A stretch of 64,000 bases of DNA. Origin: Streptomyces sp. YIM 130001 (GTDB lineage: Bacteria; Actinomycetota; Actinomycetes; Streptomycetales; Streptomycetaceae). The position numbers were made by a program, and so were the translations under genes. Below are positions 25,417 to 36,157 of this stretch, piece after piece (within the stretch, counting starts at the first letter, position 1; each line of letters opens with the position of its first letter). The notes beneath the pieces were generated by a model. The model was not told the DNA's origin. It saw only the letters and a program-made list of their open reading frames with translations, and did not search any database. The DNA is taken from contig NZ_KZ984548.1 of assembly GCF_003574445.1 (NCBI RefSeq), forward strand, positions 485,013-549,012, in the 5' to 3' direction.

Positions 25417-25881
25417 CTATTTCTGTGCGAAGTGGTCCCGCATGAGGTCGGTCTGCTTCGCCATGATGGCGATGATCGTCTCGACGACCTCGGTGTCGGC
25501 GTCCTCGGCGATCGTCAGCTCACGCGACCAGTCGAAGAAGCAGCGGCTCGGATCGTTGGTGATCGGCCGGACCTGAATGGTGGCGAGATAGGCGTCGACG
25601 CCGGTCGCCGGTGCGACGGCGCGGTAGGTCTGGGCGCGGTCCACCTCGTTGCGTCCGGCGACTTCCTGCTGGACGAGACCGTCGTTGAAGGCAAGCGTGA
25701 AGTCGTAGCGGGCAGGCACCTTTTCGGGTGCGCCGCCCTCGGCCCAGCCCACCTTCTTCGCGCCCTCACCGGACACGATCGACACCACCTTCAGGGCGTC
25801 GCGGACCACGGCCCACACGGTGTCCGGATCGGCATCGATGACGGTCGAGTGATACATCGTGTGTTTACGCTGGATCGCCAA
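25417..25881 (-). CDS. SRPBCC (START-like) family protein
   Basis: A 154-residue protein with the helix-grip pattern of polyketide cyclases and START-like proteins: TMYHSTVIDADPDTVWAVVRDAL near the N-terminus, beta strands through the middle, and a long C-terminal helix (TEVVETIIAIMAKQTDLMRDHF). Such proteins bind or cyclise hydrophobic small molecules. It is the first gene of the five-gene operon, 70 bases before the next. The start is TTG at 25881, preferred over an ATG at 25857 because only the TTG has an SD (AGGGAG, five bases away); that SD is buried in a hairpin. Confidence 0.8.
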   Translation of the reverse strand: MAIQRKHTMYHSTVIDADPDTVWAVVRDALKVVSIVSGEGAKKVGWAEGGAPEKVPARYDFTLAFNDGLVQQEVAGRNEVDRAQTYRAVAPATGVDAYLATIQVRPITNDPSRCFFDWSRELTIAEDADTEVVETIIAIMAKQTDLMRDHFAQK

Positions 25882-25884
25882 AAC

Positions 25885-25909
25885 AACTCCCTGATGAGCG
25901 CAGGGAGTT
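25885..25909 (-). promoter_or_regulatory. hairpin masking the ribosome binding site of the five-gene operon
   Basis: In the mRNA sense, AACTCCCTG, a 7-base loop and CAGGGAGTT form a perfect 9-bp stem. The 3' arm contains the Shine-Dalgarno AGGGAG and the 5' arm is its complement. The TTG start follows five bases after the SD. A U-rich stretch (TTGTTTT) follows, so it could also act as an attenuator. Confidence 0.6.
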
Positions 25910-26017
25910 CAAAAGGCCCCCGCGCTTCGGTCATGTGTGCAAGAAGTACACAGGCAGCTTCGGGGAGTCAGCCAGCAACGGATGCCATGAAGTCGCAACC
26001 GGGGGTGGACCGAATGT

Positions 26018-26033
26018 TCGTGGACTTCTACAA
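26018..26033. promoter_or_regulatory. degenerate TTGTAG-N4-CTACAA palindrome (site B)
   Basis: Top strand TCGTGG-ACTT-CTACAA: one half is identical to site A and the other matches 4 of 6. It lies 137 bases upstream of the first gene of the five-gene operon. Confidence 0.45.
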
Positions 26034-26066
26034 AGGCCCGCTGGCGAGGGCTAATTGGGCCCCTCT

Positions 26067-26139
26067 TTAAGAGGTGCGTGTTAAAAGGTGCGTGTTAAGA
26101 AGTGCCGCGTCAAGAGGCGCCGCGTCAAGAGGTGCCGCG
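26067..26139. repeat. five tandem 14-15-bp repeats
   Basis: Units start TTAAGAGGTGCGTG, TTAAAAGGTGCGTG, TTAAGAAGTGCCGCG, TCAAGAGGCGCCGCG and TCAAGAGGTGCCGCG, then decay in TCAAGAAGGGT. The array lies between the xdhC stop and site B, at the upstream edge of the five-gene operon's control region. Confidence 0.8.
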
Positions 26140-26176
26140 TCAAGAAGGGTATGCCGCAGGGGAATTGGCGGTGCGC

Positions 26177-27092
26177 TCAAGCACTGTCGGCGACCGGCGG
26201 ATACGTGGACTTCGAGGTGTCCCCCGGAGTGGAGCCGGCCGAATCGGCGGAGGCCGCATCCGGCACCGCCCTCAAGTGGTCCTGCTCTCCCGCCCGTTCG
26301 AACATCAGCAGCAGATCCGCCGCCACGCTCACCGCGATCGTGGCCGGCTCCTTGCCGGAGATCTCGGGCATGCCGATCGGCGTCTTGATCCGAGCGATGG
26401 TGGCGGCGTCGTGGCCGCCCTCGGTGGCCAGCCGGTGCCGGAAGCGGGCCCACTTCGCGGACGAGCCGATCAGGCCGATCGAGCCCAGACCGGGCGTGCG
26501 CAGGGCGGCATCGGCAAGCGCCGCGTCCTCCGCGTGATCGTGGGTCATGATCAGGACGTGGGTGCCGGGGGCCAGCTCCTCGAGGACCTCCTCCGGGAGA
26601 AGCGGCTGGTGGTGCACGTGGACCTGCGCCGCCGCGTCCGAAAGCACGGCGAGCCGCTCGTCGGTGAGCATGTCGGGGCGGGTGTCGATCAGGTGCAGGT
26701 CGATGTTGTGGCGGGCCATCACGCGCGCCAGTTCGAGGCCCACGTGCCCGACCCCGAAGACCGCCAACGCCGGTACCACCGGCAGCGGTTCGAGCAGTAC
26801 GGAGACGACGCCACCGCAGCACTGCACACCGTGCTGGTTGGTGACCTTGTCGTTGAGAGCGAACTCCATCAGCTCCGGCTCGGTGCCGGACGCATCCATC
26901 AGCTCCCTGGCCCGGTCGATCGCGACGGCCTCGATGTTGCCGCCACCGATCGACCCCCAGGCCTCGGAGGGACCCACCACGAGTTTGGCCCCGGCCCGGC
27001 GGGGCGCATGGCCCCGCACGGTCGCCACGGTCACGAGCACGCCGGCCTCCCGGCGTGCTCGCAACCGCGCGACCGCGGTCACCCAGGTCATG

Positions 27093-27100
<8 letters not shown>
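26177..27100 (-). CDS. xdhC: XdhC-family molybdenum cofactor chaperone
   Basis: A 307-residue XdhC/CoxI protein that protects and sulfurates the molybdenum cofactor and inserts it into xanthine dehydrogenase. The N-terminal XdhC_CoxI block is VTVATVRGHAPRRAGAKLVV with WGSIGGGNIEA, and a QCCGG motif follows (HGVQCCGGVVSVLLEPL). The C-terminal Rossmann part has VFGVGHVGLELARVMAR, MTHDHAEDAALADAAL and SIGLIGSSAKWARFRHRL, ending with PIGMPEISGKEPATIAVSVAADLL. It overlaps the xdhB stop by 8 bases and is the last gene of the xdh operon. Confidence 0.92.
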
Positions 27101-29494
<2,394 letters not shown>

Positions 29495-29498
<4 letters not shown>

Positions 29499-31003
29499 GA
29501 CGGCACCGCCTCGTTGGTCTGTGCGTACAGCTTCAGCAGGCTCTGGCCGAGCATCGCGGAACGGTACTCGGCGCTGGCGCGGTGATCGTTCATCGGTGTG
29601 CCCTGGGCCTGCAGCACCTGCGCCGCGGCCGACACGGTCTCGGTCGTCCAGGGCTTGCCCTCCAGGGCGGCCTCGGTGGCCAGCGCGCGGATCGGGGTGG
29701 CGGCCACGCCGCCGAGGCCGATGCGCGCCTTGGTGACGATCCCGTCCTCGATCTCGAGCGCGAGGGCGACCGCCACGCTGGAAATGTCGTCGAAGCGCCG
29801 CTTGGCGATCTTGTGGAACGCCGTGACGGGCGCCAGCGGCAGCGGGATGCGTACGGCACGGATCAGCTCGCCCGGACGGCGCACGCTCTGCCGGTACCCG
29901 GTGAAGTAGTCGGCCAGCGGCACCTCGCGCTCACCGTCCGCGTCGGCGAGGACCAGGGACGCGTCGAGTGCGAGCAGTACCGGCGGGGTGTCGCCGATGG
30001 GCGAGCCGGTGCCCAGGTTGCCGCCGATGGTCGCGCTGTTGCGGATGAGCCGGGAGGCGAACTGGGGGAAGAGCTCGGCCAGCAGCGGGACGGTGCCGTC
30101 GAGGCGCCGCTCGATCTCGGTGAGCGTCTGGGCCGCACCGATCTGGATGAAGTCGTCCTCGACGCGCAGCTCCCGCAGTTCGGGCAGGCGGTCGATGGCG
30201 ACGACGTAATCCGCCCTGCGGGAGCGGATGTTGACCTCCACGCCCCAGTCGGTGCTGCCGGCGACGACGACCGCGTCGGGCCGCTCGCGCAGCGTCCGCA
30301 ACGCTTCGGCGAGGGTGCCGGGGCGTACGAACTCGCTGTCGCCCTGGGCGTATCGGGTGGCGACCGGCTCGGGCGCGGCCTGCTCGCGGCGCTGCGCCAG
30401 CGGGTCGTCCTCCTCGGGTGTACCGACGGCGAAGGCGGCGTCGCGGATCGGACGGTAGCCCGTACAGCGGCAGAGGTTGCCGCTCAGCGAGTGCAGATCG
30501 AAGCCGTTCGGACCGTGCTCGGAGTCACCGTGCCCGGCGTCGGTGCCGTCGGCCTGCGCCTGGTCGGCGTCCGTGGTCCGGCCGGCTGCCGCGTGCGCGC
30601 AGCGGTCGGGCCGGTAGTACTCGGCCGCCATGCTGCAGATGAACCCCGGTGTGCAGTAACCGCATTGGGAGCCGCCGCGCGAGGCCATCTCCTCCTGCAC
30701 CGGGTGCAGGGTGGCCGGCGTACCGGGCTCACCGGCGGTGGCGAGGCCCTCGGAGGTGACGACTTCCTGGCCGTCGAGCGCCGCGACCGGGACCAGGCAG
30801 GCATTGACCGGCACCCAGTCGGTGGGCTTGTTCACCCCGGGACGGGCGACCATGACCGAGCACGCACCGCATTCGCCTTCGGCGCAACCCTCCTTGGACC
30901 CGGTGAGGCCGCGGTCGCGCAGGAAATCCAGGACCGTCGTCTGGGGAGCGGCCGGGGAAATCGGTGTGACCTTCCCATTGACCGTGATCCGCGCCGCTAC
31001 CAT
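29495..31003 (-). CDS. xdhA: xanthine dehydrogenase, fused [2Fe-2S] and FAD subunit
   Basis: A 502-residue small subunit. The N-terminal plant-type ferredoxin site is GCAEGECGACSV with further Cys; the second cluster uses SQCGYCTPGF and NLCRCTGYRPI. A roughly 30-residue Asp/Ala/Gly-rich insertion separates the parts of the second cluster. The FAD domain (residues about 220-500) shows VVAGSTDWGVEVN and the NSATIGGNLGTGSPIGD flavin loop. It passes electrons from molybdenum via the clusters to FAD and NAD+. ATG at 31003 has the SD GAGG. Its promoter region holds palindrome site C and a 25-codon ORF. Confidence 0.92.
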
Positions 31004-31187
31004 GGCAGATCCTCATTTCGGTGCGCGGTCGTTCTGTTTATCGTAGTCGCCATTTCAAGGGCTTTCTCTATCGGTGACGCGGCCTGAGAGCCCGGGCATG
31101 GATCAGCACGCAACGATGCGCCGCAGGCGGTGGCGGAGATGGGGAGGCACCGGGGCCGCGATCGGGCACGCCGGGAAGAGGGGATGC

Positions 31188-31265
31188 TCAGGAGCCGTGT
31201 GCTACACGGCCCGGGACCCAGGCGGCCTGCTGGGCGAGGCGATGCAGATCGGAGATGGTCGACAT
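31188..31265 (-). CDS. 25-residue leader peptide candidate upstream of xdhA
   Basis: ATG with a strong SD (AAGGAGG, nine bases away) opens a frame ending in TGA after 25 codons: MSTISDLHRLAQQA, then AWVPGRVAHGS. The peptide is basic/amphipathic with no signal sequence. It lies between site C and xdhA on the same strand, 185 bases before the xdhA start. The unusually good ribosome site suggests it is translated, perhaps as a regulatory upstream ORF. I do not recognise it. Confidence 0.4.
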   Translation of the reverse strand: MSTISDLHRLAQQAAWVPGRVAHGS

Positions 31266-31366
31266 CCGACTTCGCCTCCTTCCGGCAGCAACTCACGAGT
31301 CGGTTCGCTCGAACCTAGGTAGCCGGGGACCCACCGTCAAGACGGCCTGCTCCGACCGGTAATTCT

Positions 31367-31382
31367 CTATAGGAAGCTACAA
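31367..31382. promoter_or_regulatory. degenerate TTGTAG-N4-CTACAA palindrome (site C)
   Basis: Top strand CTATAG-GAAG-CTACAA: the right half is identical to site A and the left matches 4 of 6. It is 102 bases upstream of the leader peptide and 364 upstream of xdhA. Confidence 0.45.
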
Positions 31383-31794
31383 CGTATTGCGCGAATAATT
31401 GCGGGGGAGTCGGGCCATCGCACAATGGCGGTTGCGACGGAATTTCCAGTGGTAAATGCGTCGTCGCTGTGAGCTGCAGCCCGCGGGTCCGAAGGGGGCG
31501 TACGTCGTCGCAGGCCGGCCGCAGGGAGGTCGTCCGCTGGTCGCCGGTCTCGTCCGCCTCCCCCGCGGCGGCGGAGGTGATGTCGTCCCGCGGCCGGCCG
31601 CCTTGGCCGCGAGGGGGACGTGCGCGTGCCGTCCGCTTCGGTGCCGCCGGTCCCGCCGCCCGAGCCGCTACTCGATCCACCGCCCGAGCCCCTGTCGGGA
31701 CCGTCGCCTGACCTGCGGTCCGGCCCATGGTCCGGCCTGCGGCCCGCCCTCTACGCCGGCACCTTCCCTCTACGCCGGCATCCTCCATGCGTGA

Positions 31795-31867
31795 CCTTAC
31801 ACCGTGAAGTTTATTGCCGTTACCTCTTGCGCGTAAGGCTAATATCTGTAGTCTTACGGCTGTAAGG
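31795..31867. promoter_or_regulatory. cluster of four CTTAC/GTAAG half-sites
   Basis: CCTTAC (31795), GTAAGG (31833), CTTAC (31853) and GTAAGG (31862) alternate in orientation. They form CGTAAG-N15-CTTACG and CTTAC-N4-GTAAG inverted pairs in an AT-rich island about 120 bases before a small membrane-protein gene. TTGCGC and TAGTCT at about 16-base spacing could be its promoter. Confidence 0.5.
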
Positions 31868-31982
31868 TTATCGATCGGCAGGAACCACGCCCGGCGACCC
31901 CGGGGTGTCACCGGTTCCCCGGCGCCGGTCGCAGCGGACAAGCCACGTGTCGCCCCCGCGGCGGCGAGTGAAGGAGCAGGTC

Positions 31983-32330
31983 ATGGCAGGCACCTCCGGC
32001 GTCGTAGCCCGTGCAGAGCGACGCACCCCCCTCGCGGTCTCGGTCTCCGCCTGGCTCGCCCCGCTCCTGGTCCTCACCGGATTCGCGTTCGTCGCGTTCG
32101 CACCCGTCCTCGTCGCGCTGGTCGGTGCCCTGGTCCGCGGCCGCGACGCCGTGGTCAAGGCGGCGGCCGCGGTGCTCGCCGTCGGCTACGCGATCCCGTT
32201 CGCCATCTGGCAGTTGAGGCCCGACGGGGCGCAGAGCCTGACGAAGGACATCCATCCCGGATTCGTCGTCCTGATCGTCGCCGCCTCCGCCGCACTCCTC
32301 ATCGCCGTCCGTCGCGCCCACCGGCGCTGA
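31983..32330 (+). CDS. small three-helix membrane protein, unknown function
   Basis: A 115-residue protein; ATG at 31983 follows GAAGGAGCAGG. Hydrophobic segments cover residues about 18-44 (WLAPLLVLTGFAFVAFAPVL and onward), 57-75 (VKAAAAVLAVGYAIPFAIW) and 89-107 (GFVVLIVAASAALLIAVR), with an Arg-rich end (RRAHRR). No family recognised. It is preceded by the operator-like island at 31795-31867 and followed 69 bases later by a secreted START-like protein gene, so the two may be co-transcribed. Confidence 0.7.
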   Translation: MAGTSGVVARAERRTPLAVSVSAWLAPLLVLTGFAFVAFAPVLVALVGALVRGRDAVVKAAAAVLAVGYAIPFAIWQLRPDGAQSLTKDIHPGFVVLIVAASAALLIAVRRAHRR

Positions 32331-32399
32331 GCGGCCGCACGCTCGGGAGCCCGTGAACTCCCCTCACCCATAGGCCTGTTACGGAAGGAACCCCCTCTC

Positions 32400-33044
32400 A
32401 TGTTCACCACCCGCTCCCGCACCGCAGCCCTCGCGATCTCGCTCGCCGCGATCGGAGCCCTCGGTGTCGCCGCCTCGCCCGCCCAGGCCGCCGCTCCCTC
32501 CGCCCAGGCGCGTTCCGGCCACCACACAGGCGCTCCCGAGTGCGGCGGGCAGGGCGTCGACCCGGACGCGCTGGTCCGCTACCGCTCCGAGATCCTGATC
32601 GACGCCCCGTTGCGCACGGTCTTCAAGACCCAGACGGACGTGGAGAGTTGGCCGTCCTGGCAGGACGCCGTCCTGACCAGTCAGCGACTCGACTCCGGTC
32701 CGCTGCGCGCCGGTTCGTCCTTCCACTGGACCACCCCGGTGCCGGCCACGCCCTCGACCCCCGCCACCACGCTCGACATCACCTCCAGCGTCGAGCAGCT
32801 CGAGCGCAACCAGTGCGTCCGCTGGACCGGACCCGCGGACGGCGAGGGGATCCACATCGACGAGGGCACCCACGTGTGGACGTTCACCAAGGTCAAGGGT
32901 GGCGTCCTGGTCCGCACCGAGGAGACCTGGACCGGCGACCAGGCCGAGGCCGACGTACCCACCTCGACCGAGGCACTCGGCGCGGGGCTCGAGATCTGGC
33001 TGAAGGACCTGAAGGCCGCCGCCGAAGCCCGCGCCGCCTGCTGA
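32400..33044 (+). CDS. secreted SRPBCC (START-like) protein
   Basis: A 214-residue protein with a Sec signal peptide: basic start TTRSRTAALAISLAAIGALGVAA and cleavage near ASPAQA. The mature part has a START/polyketide-cyclase-like pattern: YRSEILIDAPLRTVFKTQTDVESWPSWQDAV at the start, central strands, and a closing helix (LEIWLKDLKAAAEARAAC). Two or three Cys could form a disulfide. An exported SRPBCC domain is uncommon; it may bind a lipophilic ligand outside the cell. A strong terminator follows. Confidence 0.8.
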   Translation: MFTTRSRTAALAISLAAIGALGVAASPAQAAAPSAQARSGHHTGAPECGGQGVDPDALVRYRSEILIDAPLRTVFKTQTDVESWPSWQDAVLTSQRLDSGPLRAGSSFHWTTPVPATPSTPATTLDITSSVEQLERNQCVRWTGPADGEGIHIDEGTHVWTFTKVKGGVLVRTEETWTGDQAEADVPTSTEALGAGLEIWLKDLKAAAEARAAC

Positions 33045-33086
33045 CCCGCGCAGTCCGGCAGAGCCGCCCCGCCGCCCCGCGATCCG

Positions 33087-33122
33087 CCGCCGCCCTCCAC
33101 GCCCGTGCGTGGAGGGCGGCGG
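33087..33122 (+). terminator. terminator after the secreted START-like gene
   Basis: A perfect 16-bp inverted repeat (CCGCCGCCCTCCACGC, 4-base loop) lies 42 bases after the stop. Confidence 0.8.
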
Positions 33123-33199
33123 TACGTCCGGTTCCGCCGGTCGGGCGAGGATGGCAGTGTGGGAGCGAAACCGAGTGGTCGAGACCGGATTCTGGTGAC

Positions 33200-33640
33200 A
33201 TGCCGCATCCCCTGATGTTCGAGGACGACGACCCCTACCTGCTGCGCCTGCGCCGGGTGGCGCTCGCGTTCCCGGACGCGGAGGAGCGGATCGCGCACGG
33301 CAGGCCGGGCTTCCGGGCAGGCAAGTTCTTTGCCTGGTACGGGGGTTCGACAAAGGGCTCGGCCGATACGCGCATCCCGTACGAGCAGGCTCTGATCGTC
33401 CTGCCGGACGACACGGACCGCGCGGCCCTCGCCGAGGACGCGCGCTGCTTCGAGCCCGCCTACCTCGCCCCGTCCGGCTGGATCGGCATCGATCTCGCCG
33501 CCGGCGGAGCCACGGCCCCCGAGGACGTGGACTGGCAGGAGGTCGCCGAACTCCTGGACGCCTCCTACCGCCGAGTCGCGGGCGTCAGGCGAACTGCCCG
33601 CCTGGACGAAGACGGCGGCCCGGCGAACGCCACCGCCTGA
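33200..33640 (+). CDS. MmcQ/YjbR-type small protein
   Basis: A 146-residue protein with the pattern of the MmcQ/YjbR family (double wing fold): LLRLRRVALAFPDAEERIAHGRPGFRAGKFFAWY near the N-terminus and APSGWIGIDLA followed by DWQEVAELLDASYRRVA at the end. Family members are small DNA-binding-like cytosolic proteins of unknown role. ATG at 33200; there is no strong SD. It is monocistronic. Confidence 0.75.
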   Translation: MPHPLMFEDDDPYLLRLRRVALAFPDAEERIAHGRPGFRAGKFFAWYGGSTKGSADTRIPYEQALIVLPDDTDRAALAEDARCFEPAYLAPSGWIGIDLAAGGATAPEDVDWQEVAELLDASYRRVAGVRRTARLDEDGGPANATA

Positions 33641-33954
33641 TCGATACCGCGGCGGCCCCGTCCACGCCACCTCCGGCCGCCTGCCCCCGCCGGTCGCCCG
33701 CCGTGCCGGTCCCCGCGCCGCCTTCCCGGCAGCACCCGGGCCCCGCACGGCCGCCGGGCCCGCCGCCTCGGGCCGTACGCCCTGCTCACCGAGTTCCTGG
33801 CGCCGCCGGACGAGGCCGGGCGCGATTGATTCGCCGGGCCCGAGCCGGGGCAGGCGCCCGCCGCCGCAGTCGTCCCGGCTGCCGGAGCCGCCCGTGCCGC
33901 GCGCCGGCCCGTGCCGCATCGGCGTGAGCGTGCCGCGTGCGTCAGGATTGGGGC
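33641..33954. other. 314-base intergenic region
   Basis: Very GC-rich sequence with many CCGCC/GCCGG runs between the MmcQ-like gene and the thioredoxin-domain gene. I see no gene, clear promoter or perfect palindrome longer than 7 bp. Confidence 0.5.
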
Positions 33955-36057
33955 ATGCCCAACCGACTCGCTCATGAGACCTCCCCCTACCTCCTGCAGC
34001 ACGCCGAGAACCCGGTCGACTGGTGGCCCTGGTCGGACGCCGCCTTCGAGGAGGCACGGAAGCGGGACGTGCCGGTGCTGCTCAGCGTCGGCTACAGCGC
34101 CTGTCACTGGTGTCACGTCATGGCGCACGAGTCCTTCGAGGACGAGGTGACGGCCGCGTATCTGAACGAGCACTTCGTGAGCGTCAAGGTGGACCGCGAG
34201 GAACGTCCCGACCTGGACGCCGTGTACATGGAGGCCGTGCAGGCCGCGACGGGCCAGGGCGGCTGGCCGATGACCGTGTTCCTCACCCACGACGCCGAAC
34301 CCTTCTACTTCGGCACGTACTTCCCGCCCGAGCCGCGCCACGGCATGCCGTCGTTCCGCCAGGTGCTGCAGGGCGTGCACGCGGCCTGGACCGACCGCAG
34401 AGGCGAGGTCACCGAGGTCGCCGGGCAGATCGTCCAGGACCTCGCCGGGCGTGAACTCGCCCACGGCGGAGGCGGTTTGCCCGGAGAGGAGGAGCTCGCG
34501 CAGGCGCTGCTCGGCCTCACCCGCGACTACGACGCGACGCGCGGCGGCTTCGGCGGAGCGCCCAAGTTCCCGCCCCCGATGGTGATCGAGTTCCTGCTGC
34601 GGCACCACGCCCGCACCGGCTCGGAGGGCGCGCTGCAGATGGCGGTCGACACCTGCGAGCGAATGGCCAGGGGCGGCATCTACGACCAACTCGGCGGCGG
34701 CTTCGCGCGCTACTCGGTCGACCGCGAGTGGACGGTGCCGCACTTCGAGAAGATGCTCTATGACAACGCCCTCCTCTGCCGTGCCTACGCCCACCTGTGG
34801 CGGGCCACCGGCAGTGACCTGGCCAAGCGGATCGCGCTGGAGACCGCGGACTTCATGCTGCGTGAACTGCGCACGCCCGAGGGCGCGTTCGCCTCGGCCC
34901 TGGACGCGGACAGCGACGACGGCACCGGCAAGCACGTCGAGGGCGCGTACTACGTGTGGACGCCGCGGCAACTGCGCGAGACTCTCGGTGACGAGGACGC
35001 CGAACTGGCCGCCGCCTACTTCGGAGTGACCGAGGAGGGCACCTTCGAAGAGGGCTCCTCCGTCCTCCAACTCCCGCAGTCGGAACGGGTCTTCGACGCG
35101 GACCGGATCGCCGGCGCGAAGCAGCGGCTGCTCGCGGCGCGCGGCACCCGTCCCGCGCCCGGCCGCGACGACAAGGTGGTCGCCGCCTGGAACGGCCTGG
35201 CGATCGCGGCACTCGCCGAGGTCGGCGCGCTGTTCGAGGAGCCGTCCTACGTCGCGGCCGCGGTGGAGGCCGCGGACCTGCTGCTGCGCGTGCACCTGGA
35301 CGACCAGGCGCGGCTGAGCCGGACCAGCAGGGACGGCCGGGTGGGCGCCAACTCCGGTGTCCTGGAGGACTATGCGGACGTCGCCGAGGGCTTCCTCACG
35401 CTGGCCGGGGTCACCGGCGAGGGCGTGTGGCTCGAGTTCGCCGGATTCCTGCTCGACATCGTGCTCGACCAGTTCACCGGCGAGGGCGGGATGCTCTACG
35501 ACACGGCGCACGACGCCGAGCGGCTGATCCGCCGCCCGCAGGACCCGACGGACAACGCCACCCCGTCCGGCTGGTCCGCGGCCGCCGGCGCGCTGCTCTC
35601 GTACGCCGCGCACACCGGCTCGGAACCGCACCGTACGGCGGCCGAAGGGGCCCTCGGCGTGGTGCGGGCGCTCGGCCCGAGGGCGCCGCGGTTCATCGGC
35701 CACGGACTCGCGGTGGCGGAGGCGCTGCTCGACGGGCCTCGCGAGATCGCCGTGGTGGGCAGGGCGGGTGGACCCGCGGACGGCGGGGGCGCGGAGCCCG
35801 GCGGTGCGGTCGCGGGTGGCGCGGACGGCGGCGCCGAGGCCGACCCGGAGGCCCGCGAACTGCGCCGTACGGCGTTCCTGAGCACCGCGCCCGGCGCGGT
35901 GGTCGCCTTCGGCCGGGCGGGCAGTGACGAACTGCCCCTGCTGGTCGACCGTCCCCTGGTGGACGGGCGCCCGGCGGCGTACGTCTGCCGCAATTTCACC
36001 TGCGACGCTCCGTCAACGGACGTACAGGACCTGGCCGCGAAGCTGGCGCAACCGTAG
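33955..36057 (+). CDS. YyaL-family thioredoxin-domain / (alpha/alpha)6-barrel protein
   Basis: A 700-residue DUF255 protein. The N-terminal thioredoxin-like domain (residues 1-165) begins [21 protein letters not shown] and contains the active-site-like SACHWCHVM (CxxC-type C-H-W-C), then GGWPMTVFL. The C-terminal two thirds is a glycosidase-like helical toroid ([34 protein letters not shown]). Human SSP411/spermatogenesis protein 20 belongs here; the biochemical role is unsettled. An Asp/Gly/Ala-rich insertion lies near residue 610. The ATG at 33955 matches the conserved N-terminus. Confidence 0.9.
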   Translation: MPNRLAHETSPYLLQHAENPVDWWPWSDAAFEEARKRDVPVLLSVGYSACHWCHVMAHESFEDEVTAAYLNEHFVSVKVDREERPDLDAVYMEAVQAATGQGGWPMTVFLTHDAEPFYFGTYFPPEPRHGMPSFRQVLQGVHAAWTDRRGEVTEVAGQIVQDLAGRELAHGGGGLPGEEELAQALLGLTRDYDATRGGFGGAPKFPPPMVIEFLLRHHARTGSEGALQMAVDTCERMARGGIYDQLGGGFARYSVDREWTVPHFEKMLYDNALLCRAYAHLWRATGSDLAKRIALETADFMLRELRTPEGAFASALDADSDDGTGKHVEGAYYVWTPRQLRETLGDEDAELAAAYFGVTEEGTFEEGSSVLQLPQSERVFDADRIAGAKQRLLAARGTRPAPGRDDKVVAAWNGLAIAALAEVGALFEEPSYVAAAVEAADLLLRVHLDDQARLSRTSRDGRVGANSGVLEDYADVAEGFLTLAGVTGEGVWLEFAGFLLDIVLDQFTGEGGMLYDTAHDAERLIRRPQDPTDNATPSGWSAAAGALLSYAAHTGSEPHRTAAEGALGVVRALGPRAPRFIGHGLAVAEALLDGPREIAVVGRAGGPADGGGAEPGGAVAGGADGGAEADPEARELRRTAFLSTAPGAVVAFGRAGSDELPLLVDRPLVDGRPAAYVCRNFTCDAPSTDVQDLAAKLAQP

Positions 36058-36157
36058 GCAGGGGGCGCTTGTCGTACATCAGGGGGCTTGGATGAAACGT
36101 GGGATTTATCAGAAGAGAGCCTGAGTTTCACGTTCCCCCCATATCCTCACCACGAAG

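Larger units (their letters stand above)
31266..31982. other. 717-base divergent intergenic region
   Basis: Between the xdh leader peptide and a small plus-strand membrane-protein gene. It holds palindrome site C at 31367-31382 inside an AT-rich patch (about 31360-31450), a GC-rich stretch from 31460 to 31790 in which I find no convincing gene, and an AT-rich operator-like island at 31795-31867. Long open frames crossing it have no SD and no family resemblance. Confidence 0.55.

Noticed and set aside
25934..25952. TGTG...CACA inverted motif upstream of the START-like gene
   Set aside because: Only 4-5 bp arms with a 9-base spacer; expected by chance in a region this size.
26088..26537. Plus-strand frame with repeated RVK-type pentapeptides
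   Set aside because: The repeats only reflect the non-coding 15-bp tandem array; the rest runs antisense through xdhC and there is no SD.
36092..36124. Ten-codon ORF (MKRGIYQKRA) with AGGGGG upstream, before the GT2 gene
   Set aside because: Too short to support. Its context gives no attenuator hairpin, so it is probably chance.
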